From Gautieria morchelliformis (Eukaryota; Basidiomycota; Agaricomycetes; Gomphales; Gomphaceae), in the NCBI GenBank assembly GCA_015179125.1, contig WHVA01000226.1:1-64000 (forward strand): a DNA stretch of 64,000 nt, written 5' to 3'. This document shows, piece by piece, positions 55,801 to 64,000 of this stretch. Under the pieces are notes generated by a model that worked only from the letters and a program-made list of their open reading frames with translations, searched no databases and had not been told where the DNA came from. Numbering within the stretch: the first letter of the stretch is position 1; each line of letters begins with the position of its first letter. The position numbers were made by a program, and so were the translations under genes.

Positions 55801-56577
55801 CAACGAGCAAATTGGAATATATTAAGCTTGAGGGGGCGTGTTGGGTGCATTTATGCTCCTGCACCAAAATCAAGCATAATATATTCAATTTGTTGTATGA
55901 TTTTTCAATCTCTTCTCACATTGTTCTTGTACCATGCATCCATTTCTTTGATAATTTTCGAAGTTTTCTAGTTACTCTCTACCCCTCCATTCCACTTTGT
56001 TATTTCTATTTTCACAGGCGGCTGCACCCAGCGGAGTCTGAAATGACTTGGCAAGTAAATTAGTCTAGTGTTCCTTCGATTTATTGACCTAGAAATACTC
56101 TGTAGTGAATTAATTTCTAGGTAGTGTATAATATATTTACAGTGACAACTAAATTCACTGAGAGAGTGAATTAATTTCTAGTCTATTCTTTTGAGCAACA
56201 AGTCAATACCTACTGCCTATAATTCCTGTCTACTACAGAAGGACACGAAAATGAAAAGGTCGGAGCAAAGTGCGGAGATGAGGGAGTTGATAGCGGCGGT
56301 GAGGGATGTGGGGAAGAAAGTTGGCGAGGTTGGGGAGAGGGTGTGCGAGTTGCTGGGGGAGTTTAGGGCTGCGAATGACAGGATGAACAGGGCGGATGTG
56401 GAGTTCATGAGGATAAGGAGGAGGCGGAATTACTTGAAGCGGATGCAGGGGGCGAGAGACTTGGCGGATTATGGGGGACATGGGGGTCTGGTGGAGCGAA
56501 GTAGCAGTAGTAATGAGGAGGAGTCAGGCGAGGGTAGCAAGGAGAGCGAGGGAGAGGATATGAGGATGTTGGAGTAA
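49872..56577 (+). CDS. Antisense accessory gene of Gypsy D with Gal4-like Cys6 cluster (split by Copia)
   Basis: Plus strand, opposite to Gypsy D. Exon 1 49872-50078, a 46-nt GT-AG intron, exon 2 from 50125. Exon 2 is cut by Copia at 50659 and, with one GAAGG repeat removed, continues in frame at 56243 to TAA 56577, for 358 aa in all. Residues of exon 2 include CARCEERDYTC and, 15 residues on, CVWCRTRSLGC. The spacing C-x2-C-x6-C-x15-C-x2-C-x6-C is that of a fungal Zn(II)2Cys6 cluster with a longer loop. Then come a basic patch (GKKRGRSEDTE), Glu/Arg-rich helices (VERMEARLSEEKGK...LIAAVRDVGKKVGEVGERV, MRIRRRRNYLKRMQG) and an acidic tail. A DNA-binding regulator is a reasonable guess. The frame is free of stops apart from the Copia. 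Confidence 0.6.
50660..51592 (+). repeat. Copia G 5' LTR containing a SINE
   Basis: TGTTGGGTGCATTT...CTGTCTACTACA. Matches the 399-bp 3' LTR except for a SINE insertion (50828-51254 plus target repeat) and an extra ~103-bp block after GAAATGACTT (about 51303-51406). Confidence 0.92.
50828..51254 (-). mobile_element. tRNA-derived SINE in the Copia G 5' LTR
   Basis: Minus-strand element of 427 bp flanked by GTTATTTC (50820-50827 and 51255-51262); the 3' LTR has one uninterrupted copy. The 5' head has an A box (TAGCGCAGGTGG, 51254-51243) and B box (GGTTCGAATC, 51190-51181) at tRNA spacing. The 3' end has ATAGGGCCCGGCCCCAA (50897-50881) and an A28 tail (50855-50828). The shared LINE tail suggests mobilisation by a relative of the LINE at 24886. 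Confidence 0.9.
51594..51606 (+). promoter_or_regulatory. Copia G primer-binding site
   Basis: GGTTATGGGCCCC, two bases after the LTR, complementary to the initiator tRNA-Met anticodon region. The gag start codon ATG (51598) lies inside it. Confidence 0.75.
51598..55825 (+). pseudogene. Copia G gag-pol, two frameshifts
   Basis: Gag N-terminus (TDGSNWPLWRATLISYFESK), CCHC knuckle (CTNCKKPGHSIENC), Lys-rich linker; protease VILDTGTTSHMTPH; integrase finger (IHQKMGHIS...CDACIQAK) and catalytic SDVWGPA, VSDQGGEY; RT with HQMDVDYAYLNA, ALYGLKQSGREW and AVDDLTI; RNase H MGYSDADWGS, SSTEAEFVAL, YSDNQSAI. The frame breaks near 53440 (a few bases lost before ESNGVAEPLNRT) and near 54648. Otherwise complete to TAA 55823-55825. 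Confidence 0.9.
55839..56237 (+). repeat. Copia G 3' LTR
   Basis: 399 bp without the SINE; taken as the ancestral LTR form. Confidence 0.93.
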
Positions 56578-56689
56578 ACTAGTAAATGGAATAATGGAAT
56601 ATTTCTTGGATTTTATTGATTTTTTGTGTTGTTCGATTGTGAGTTTTGTTATCTAACTACTGGGTCATGGGGGTTAAACAAGAAAACGA

Positions 56690-59600
56690 TCATAGGGCAG
56701 TCAAAGGGCCCGGCTTGCCCGGGTAAGATTCGTGGAAGTCAGTGACCAGCTCCGAGGCATGATCAAGCTCAGAAGCGAGGCTCCACGAGGTTTCTTCGTC
56801 GGTACATTCGTATCCAGCCCACCTAACAAGGTAGAGCAGCTTGCAGCTCTTTCGTCTATTATCGATCTTCGAGTCGAGGATTTCGGAAACCTCGAACTCG
56901 GGCTCGCTGTCGATAACGACTGGGGGTGGAGGCGGCTGAACTCGGTTTGGGATGGTGTTGGGCGAGGCTGGTTCGAGCATAGATACGTGGAATACTAGAT
57001 GGACCGAATGCATGTGTTCTGGAAGTTGAAGAGTGAAGGAGTGAGTACCTGCTTGGGAAATGATCTCAAAAGGACCCAAGAACTTCTCGGCGAGCTTCTT
57101 GGTAGGCCGAGTTGTTCTGAAATACTGTGCCTTTACAAAGGCGAGGGATCCTACTTGGAAATCAGGAGCGGGTTTGCAGCGAACATCGGCCGAGGCTTGG
57201 TAGGTCTTCTGAGCCTCAAGGATGGTACGGCGAAGTTCCTGGTGTAGCTCATCCAGGTCAACCACGAAGTCTCGAGCTTGTGCCGAAGTGAGGTCGCACT
57301 CGGGGTGGGCTGCGAGGTTCGGGTGGTAACCCTTATTAGCAAAGAATGGGGATATGCCGGTGGTTGCGCTAGGCGCATTGTTGTAAGCGAACTCAGCTAG
57401 GGGAAGGAGTGAAGCCCAATTGGACTGTTGGTAGTTGCAGTATATCCTGAGGTAAAATGCAACCACATGTCCAAGGCTTTCCCTAGAGAATGCCAGAAGT
57501 GCGAGACGAACTTGGAACCCCTGTCCGAGGTGATGTGCGAGGGGACTCCATGCTTGGAAAAGACATGAAGGACGAAGAGGTGAGCGAGCTCTTGCGAGGT
57601 TATCTTGTCGGTGGTTGGAATGAAGATAACCTGCTTAGTGAAGCAGTCAACAATCACTAGTATGGAGGTGAACTCAGATGAAGGGGGAAGCTGCTCAATG
57701 AAATCCATAGAGATGGAATTCCAAGGCTTCTCGGGAACAGGAAGTTGTTTGAGGAGACCATAGGGCTTGTGACGTTGCGGCTTGCTTTGCATACAAGTGG
57801 TACACGTCTTGCAATACTCCTTGACAAAGGATCTAATCCCTGGCCAAGTGTAGTCTCGTCGGATCAGCTCCAAGGTCTTGTTGACCCCGAAGTGTCCCGA
57901 GAGAATGTGATCGTGCTTGTATTGCAGGATGCGAAGTCGAAGGTCTTGGGCCGCTGGAACATAGGTTCGGTTGTCAAGCTTGAGAAAACCCTCGGGGTCT
58001 GTGGTCCACCTCGGGTCATTAACCAAGCCGAGGTGCGACTTGGCTATGGGGTCCGAGGGGAGGTTCGCTAGTACGTCAGCTCGGATCTGCTCGGTATCAA
58101 GGATCGAAGCGGCTCAGGGTACGACGGGAGCGAGGTTAGTAGCTCTAAGGGACGATGCCAGCTGGTGTTGAGTAAACACTGGCCGTAGGTTCTGTGGGTT
58201 TATGGTGGCATAGTCGCTATTCCCCTCTTTAAGGTAGACGTCCCATCGTCTAGTGAGAGAGTCAGGCTTCGTTCCGAGGCGACCAGGTCGCAAACGAATG
58301 GCGAGGTTGAATTGGGAAAGGTATTCTGACCACCGAGCTTGTTGACGGGTCAAGAGCTTCGTTGTTGAAAAGTATTCGAGGTTCTTGTGATCGGTGATAA
58401 CGTCGACAGGGTCGCGAGAGCCCTCGAGGTAGTGTCGCCAGCGTTGAAACGCTTCAAAAATTGTTAGGAGCTCCTTGTCATGAACATCGTAGTTGAGCTC
58501 AGTAGAGGTGAATGTGCAGGAGTGAAAGGCGACGGGATGAAGTTCGCCTTCCGAGGTTTGCAGTGATAAGATTGCCGCTAAGGCATAATCTGAAGCATCA
58601 GTCTCTACGATTAGTGGAAGGTCAGGAATCCAGTGGGTAAGGATAGGAGCGGTAGTGAATGCCCTCTTCAACAGGTTGAAGGCCTGTCGACAATCCTCGG
58701 AAAAGTTCCAAGGGGTACCCTTGCGGGTGAGTCGGGTGAGAGGAATGGTGATGTCGGAGTAGTTGTGAATGAACCGTCGGTAGAAGTTGGCAAAACCGAG
58801 GAAAGACTGGATGTTGCGAACTTTGCAAGGTTCAGGCCAGTCTTGAATGACCTTTACCTTGTCGTCTGCCATAGTGAGGCCCTCGGGAGAGAGTATGTAG
58901 CTGAGGAATTCAACCGAGTCGTGATGAAACTCGCATTTGTCTTCTTTGGTGAAGAGGTTGTTGAGTCGCAGTTGTCGCAAGACTTCCTTGACATGCTCAA
59001 CATGTTTGGAGGGGTCACTGGAGTAGATTAGAATGTCATCCAAGTATACCACCACACAAACGTCCAAAAGGTCGGCGAAAATCTTGTTCATGAATCTCTG
59101 GAAAGCAGCAGGGCCATTAGTGAGACCAAATGGCATAACCAACCATTCAAAAGACCCATAGTGGGTCCTGAAGGCAGTTTTCCATTCGCCACCCTTGGCC
59201 ACCCTTACGAGGTGGTAAGCGTGACAAAGGTCAATCTTCGTATAGATGCGAGCATTCTTTGGAGCATCAAGTAAGTCAGCAATCAATGGTAATGGGTACC
59301 GATCTTTTTTCGAGATCTTGTTTAAACCTCGGAAGTCGACACACAACCGAAGTGAGCCATCTTTTTTGCGGACAAACAATACCGGTGCACCATGAGGCGA
59401 GCGTGAAGGTCGGATGAAACCGATGTTCAAGTGCTCATCGATGAACTCGCGAAGTGCTTTGAGTTCGGAAGCTGAGAGAGAGTAGATGGGACCAATAGGC
59501 AGCGAGGTCCCTTCTTCAAGGTTGATCTTGATATCGTGCGGTCGGTGGGGGGCTAGAGTGTCAGCGTGTGCTTTGCTGAACACATCTGAAAATTCGTGAT

Positions 59601-60356
59601 ATACTTCGGGAACATGTTTTTTAACGTTCTCAGAAAGCTTGGGAGAGCTTTCTCCCAATGTTGCTCCTCGGGCGAGGAGCTCAGGCGAGGCCAGATTGAG
59701 CTGAAACACTTCGGACCCTTCCAATCTAGATGCACGCATGAAAGTGGGTGCATTGATTAGGGAAATGAGTGGTGCTTGCAACTTCGGAGGCGAGTTCTGA
59801 GACAAGGTCGAAGGCAGGGGTGAAGATGCCGTAGGCGAGGTCGAAGTCGTAGCCGAAGCTGAGCGGGCTGACGTCGCCGTGGTTGCTGGAGTCATAGTTA
59901 GGTCGATGGTCTTGAAAGTAATACTGCCCAATACCCAGTCAATCGACGGATTGTAGCGGGTGAGCCAGTTGTGGTCAAGTACCACCGAGCAACTCGAGTC
60001 GAGCGAGGTTACGTAGAAGGTAACCCATTGTTGTTCGCCAGTCGGAAAGCAGATACAGAGGTCTAGAGCTTGGGTAATGGTAGTGTTAGTACTACCGTCA
60101 AATAGTTTCAAGGGTATAGGAGAGACAGGATAAGCAGGCATAGAGTACTTCTGGACAAATCTGGATTCAATAAAACAGTCTGAGGACCCGCAGTCAACTA
60201 ATGCAACAAAAGCGACGTTGGGAAGCGAAGGCGAGGTTAGATCTACATTAAGGGAATCTTTGGACAATGAATGAGAAGCGGCACTGAGTCTGAGCACATG
60301 GGTGAGGTTACCGCAATCCTCGGATCGTGTGGTTCCGAGGTTGCTACCTATTTTTT
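56690..60356 (-). pseudogene. Gypsy D pol: protease, RT, RNase H, integrase, chromodomain
   Basis: Protease VALVDCGSSDCFIES (Asp-Cys-Gly instead of Asp-Ser/Thr-Gly); [48 protein letters not shown]; RNase H VETDASDYALAAIL; TGA at 58116 at an Arg position; integrase finger HDHILSGHFG...CKTCTTC, SISMDFIEQLP, TSDRGSKFVS; chromodomain FEVSEILDSKIDNRRKS. The block with the integrase catalytic Glu is deleted near 57440 between two CTCAGGATAT sequences, shifting the frame. Pol is in the -1 frame relative to gag and is open up to the A6 run at 60351. Confidence 0.87.
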
Positions 60357-61426
60357 CACCTCTGTAATGGCGGCCGAAGTCCCCTCGTTGGGGGTCTTTG
60401 CTGCCCGACCTTTAGAACCACTACCACTGGTAGACTTGTTCTTCGGGCAGTCCTTGACGATGTGGCCTTTGGTGCCGCAAAGTAGACAAAGGCCCTGGTC
60501 GACCCGACATTGGCGTTCCTCGGGAAGTAGTTTGCCATCCTTCCCGAGCTTGCTCGATATGTCGGGCTGGCTCTTGTTGTTCGAAGAGTTGTTGTTGGAA
60601 CCTTTGCCATTGTTGTTAGTCTTGTTGCGGTTCTTATTGTTGTTGGAACCGCTGGAAGACTGGTTGTTGTTAGTGGCATTGCTGCTGGACTGATTAGTGG
60701 CGTGTGCAGGCTGGGAGCTACGACCATTGATCATGGCGTCATATTCCTTACGCTCCCAGTAACGGCTGTCGCATTCCAGCATGAAGTTCCTAAGCTCGGC
60801 GAGGCTGCAGAATCGAGGGAAGTGAAGTAAGTCGTCCTTGATTCGTTTGGCCAAGCCCTTGTAGGCGAAGTGTTGGAGGGCCGCGTTGTTCCACTGAGTC
60901 CGAGTTGAAGCTCAGGCGAAGTCGATAAAGAATCACACGGCCTTGTGGTGCTCTTTCATAACGATCTTCTCGAGGTCAATCTCGGCTTGGGCAGCGTTGT
61001 CGTATGGGCCGAAGTTGAGCTCGAGCTCAGCCTTGAAGCTGTCCCAGTCCTCGAGCCAATCTGGCTCAGGTTGGACTTCACCGAGGATCACTGGCTCAAA
61101 ATACTGTAGAGCTGAGCCAGACAGGTAAGAAATAGCATACTGCACCTTCGAGGCCCCAGTCTTGAACGCTGTGGGACGATCTCGGAAGTTGAGTACGCAT
61201 TGAAGGAAGAAGGTGCGAAGCTTGGCCTGGTCAGTACCATCATAACTATCCGGTTCCTTGACCTTGGCTCGTGCTTCGGACTCATGAGGTTTCACGAGTT
61301 TGATGAACACTCAACGCATAAGCTCGTTGTCCTCGAGGTCACCGAGGTCCTCAGGTGGCAGGTTGGGGAGGTCCCGATCGTTGTCAGAACCTCCAGAGCC
61401 ATCACCTGGATCACCTGAAGGGTCAC
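60348..61426 (-). pseudogene. Gypsy D gag, N-terminally truncated
   Basis: A single frame from the duplication edge to TAG 60350-60348. Acidic N-part (GDLEDNELMR), TGA at 61313, capsid (LRTFFLQCVLNFRDRPTAFK, SGSALQYFEPVIL, NFGPYDNAAQAEIDLEKIV), TGA at 60914 (aligned with Arg of Gypsy A), an Asn/Ser-rich linker, and CCHC knuckle CLLCGTKGHIVKDC. Ends AAA AAA TAG. Confidence 0.82.
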
Positions 61427-63732
61427 CGGAGAACTAACTAATAAGGGAATCAGGGGTGATGGGGAGTGCGAAGGGAAACCCGAAGGAAGCTGAGAAATAC
61501 CTGAGGTTCCCGAATGAGAGCCGAAGCCAAGCTTCGGTCTGGATTCGGGAATGGGTCGTAACAGTCCACGACAAAGAGCTACTGGCAATCTTTGAAGCAT
61601 TTCAACGTTGGAGACATTACTTGGAGGGCTCCGGCTCCCCTATCGACGTTGTCACTGATCACAAAAACTTGGAGTATTTTTCCACCACTAAGTTGCTAAC
61701 CCGACGGCAAGCCCGCTGGTCCGAGTTCCTCTCCCAATTTAACCTCATTATTCGGTTCCGTCCCAGAAAGCTCAGTACAAAACCCAACACTCTCACTAGA
61801 CAATGGGACATCTACCTTAAAGAGGGAGGCAATGACTACGCCTCAGTCAATCCGCAAAACTTCCGACCGATTTTCACAAATCAACAACTATCGGAATCAC
61901 TCCGGGCGACTTACCTGGTTGCACCCATCCTCCGAGCAAGCACTATGATGGACTCCGAAAAGCTTCATGCCAACATCTTAGCCAATCTGGCATCCAACCC
62001 TGTTGCCAGCCGGCATCTCGGTGATAGTTCTGACCCAAGATGGATGCAAACCGACGATGGCTTTCTACGCCATGATGGCCACATATAGGTTCCCGAGGCC
62101 GACGATCTCTGGCTCCAAGTACTCCAGTATAAACATGACCACATACTCTCGGGACACTTTGGCCAAAACAAGACCCTTGCTCTGATACGCCGGGAATACA
62201 CCTGGCCCACAATTCGGTCTTTCATCATCGACTTCTGCAAGTCTTGCACCACTTGCTCCCGTTTGAAGTCCCAGCGTCACTGGCCCTATAGCACCCTCAA
62301 GCAGCTCCCGATACCCGAGCAACCATGGAATTCCATCTCAATGGATTTCATCAAGCAGTTGCCGGCATCCTCGGGATTCACTGCGATCCTCGTGGTAGTC
62401 TGCCGCTTAACCAAGCAGAGCATCTTCATTCCAATGTACGACACAATCACTTCCGCTGACCTAGCCCGCCTGTTTGTCTTGCATGTGTTCTCGAAGCACG
62501 GTGTCCCAAGCCATGCACTTTACCTCCGGATATCATCCCAAAGGCGATGGTCAAACCAAATGTGTAAATCAAACTCTCGAACAATATCTTCGGGTATATT
62601 GCAACTATCAACAAGACAATTGGTCCGAGTTGCTCCCGCTTGCCGAGTTTGCGTACAATAATGCTCCCAGCGCCACTACCGGCATCTCACCATTTTTATT
62701 TTTTATTTTTTTTCGTCTTTTGGGGCCGTGCCCTATGTAAGATGGTGTGTACAATTTCGTTCTATCTGTTCTCCTTCTCGCCTTTTGTCCTCTACCTCTA
62801 CTTATCCTCGGTGGGCAAAGCCCCAGGTTTGTCCATGCCTATGTGGGCGAGGTAGTGTGTGCAGCTGTGTTCCTCCTCTTCTAGTTCCTTGTTCCCATCT
62901 CTGCCCTCTTACTTTTGTCCCTCTTCTTCACTTGTAAGGATAGATCGCCGTATGTCCTCTTGAACCTTCCTGTATCGTTTATATATTGAAATGTGTGTTC
63001 CATGGCATTGTGGCTTCCTAGACGCGTTTTCACAGACTTCGCTCCTCTCAACCCCTTCTCCAGACATTTCCTTTGTTCGCTGTATGCCGGGCATCAGAAT
63101 AGGTAGTGATGTACGGTTTCTTGTGTGCTTCTGCATGCTGGGCACATGGGTGAATCCGCCTTGCCAATCTTGTACAGGTGCTTGTTTAGCGTGATGTGCC
63201 CTGTCCTAAGCTGTTCGAGTAGGCTAGCGTGTTGGCATGGCATGTCTTTGGTAATCTTTGAGAATGCTGCTGACGGCATGCTTGGGTCAATTTCAAACGC
63301 GCACTGTGCTCTGGGGGACTTAGCAAACATATTCTTCGTCATCTGCTTGAGCTCTGAGCTGTGTCTCTGGGTCTTGGCGGTCCTGCTTATCGGCATGTTC
63401 CCTCGACATTCTATGGGTATCTCCTGGTTTCTGCTGGAGTCCCCCTTCGCTGCCTTTTTGGCCTCCTCATCTGCTCTTTTGTTTCCTTCTATGCCTTCGT
63501 GCCCCGGTACCCACCTCATGACGACTTTCACCGCTGGCTGTCGCTCGATGACTCTTTGGACTTGTCTGTGTAAAGTGTTGATTATGTACTGTCCTGATAT
63601 GGCGCTCTCCCTTTGGGTCGTTTGGATCACTGCCTGGTTGTCCAGAGCTATCACATATCTTCTGCCCCTTTCCTCGTTGAGCATTTTGGCTCCCATAGCC
63701 GCCGCGGTCAGCTCAGCCTCAAACACCGTGTG
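61427..63732 (-). repeat. Right arm of 2.3-kb inverted duplication
   Basis: Reverse complement of 32685-34989. Contains, left to right, 137 bp of the solo LTR (61427-61563), the Gypsy A RNase H/integrase fragment (plus strand here) and the LINE 3' part (minus strand, tail at about 62695-62715). The left end joins Gypsy D gag abruptly. The right end stops at an LTR that starts at 63733. Confidence 0.9.
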
Positions 63733-64000
63733 TGTAAGGGCAACCCTGGCTAGTTGTGGAGATCACACTACCACACAACTGACAAGGGGAAATCCAAAGT
63801 CTATATAAATGAACAGAGCATACAAGAGAGGGGATTCTCACCTGACAAGGGGAAATCCAAAGAGAAAAGTCTAAGGACCCCCAATGTCAGCGAGCCCGTA
63901 TTATACTACGCTGCGCAGCCAGGGACAACACTTGGCACCCGCCATCAACCCTGCACCTCCCTGACCCTTGATCGACCCTTGATGTCACCTATTACGCGAG
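63733..64000 (-). mobile_element. LTR related to Gypsy C, partial at window edge
   Basis: Starts (plus strand) TGTAAGGGCAACCC, so on the minus strand it ends ...TTGCCCTTACA. It shares with the Gypsy C LTR the doubled motif (ACAAGGGGAAATCCAAAG here, GCGAAGGGGGATCCAAAG there) and AAAACTCTAAGGA-type sequence, but is clearly diverged. It interrupts the LINE of the right arm. The right limit is not visible. Confidence 0.6.

Larger units (their letters stand above)
50660..56237 (+). mobile_element. Copia G: complete Ty1/Copia element with TSD
   Basis: 5' LTR 50660-51592, 3' LTR 55839-56237, PBS GGTTATGGGCCCC at 51594-51606, polypurine tract (TTGAGGGGGCG) before the 3' LTR, target repeat GAAGG at 50655-50659 and 56238-56242. 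The LTRs look almost identical outside the indels, so insertion is recent. Confidence 0.95.
49153..61426 (-). mobile_element. Gypsy D: minus-strand chromovirus, 5'-truncated, with antisense gene and Copia insertion
   Basis: In transcription order: gag 61426-60348 (N-terminus and 5' LTR cut off at 61427 by the inverted duplication), pol 60356-56690, an antisense spliced gene between pol and LTR, a polypurine tract (AAGGAGGGGATAC on the minus strand) and the 3' LTR 49700-49153. The complete Copia element 50660-56237 is inserted in the antisense gene. Confidence 0.82.

Noticed and set aside
32685..63732. The two inverted arms as terminal inverted repeats of one giant transposon
   Set aside because: The arms contain broken pieces of a Gypsy, a LINE and a solo LTR, their ends are inside those pieces, and no target repeat flanks them. 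A segmental inverted duplication fits better.

Overview
This is nuclear DNA of a filamentous fungus, almost certainly an Agaricomycete-type basidiomycete. Host genes carry many spliceosomal introns of about 45-60 nt. Ribosomal proteins and the tRNase Z and Hcs1-type proteins read as fungal. Most of the sequence is chromodomain Ty3/Gypsy, Ty1/Copia, a tyrosine-recombinase (DIRS/Ngaro-type) retroelement, Tad/LINE-like and hAT remnants. All exon models, alignments and repeat boundaries were made by eye; no search was run.

Layout. 1-5.5 kb: degraded repeats (hairpin-rich repeat, LTR-like pieces, a LINE RNase H remnant, gag-like fragments, an RTC4-like exon). 5.9-10.0 kb: a tyrosine-recombinase retroelement with gag, RT-RNase H and recombinase in or near one frame. 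10.3-20.7 kb: a gene island of five intact host genes, namely RPS22 (uS8, minus) divergent from RPS17 (eS17, plus), an Hcs1/IGHMBP2-type helicase (plus), convergent with long-form tRNase Z (minus), then a medium-chain NADP-dependent oxidoreductase (minus). 22.2-40 kb: a Copia fragment, then a minus-strand chromovirus (Gypsy A) containing a LINE, which itself contains a plus-strand chromovirus (Gypsy B); Gypsy A also holds two solo LTRs. 40.5-46.9 kb: Gypsy C (minus) with a perfect 5-bp target duplication, inside a coiled-coil ORF. 47-49.1 kb: a solo LTR, a hAT transposase remnant and a second copy of the hairpin-rich repeat. 49.2-61.4 kb: Gypsy D (minus), carrying a spliced antisense gene with a Gal4-like cysteine cluster that is split by a full-length Copia element; the 5' LTR of that Copia contains a SINE. 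61.4-63.7 kb: an almost exact inverted copy of 32.7-35.0 kb. 63.7-64 kb: another LTR.

Most notable points: the antisense cysteine-cluster gene in Gypsy D; the 17-nt tail shared by the SINE and the LINE; in-frame TGA codons that replace arginine in three Gypsy families; slippery heptamers abutting gag stop codons; the 2.3-kb inverted duplication; an unidentified third ORF in Gypsy B; and a 7-nt microexon in the oxidoreductase gene.
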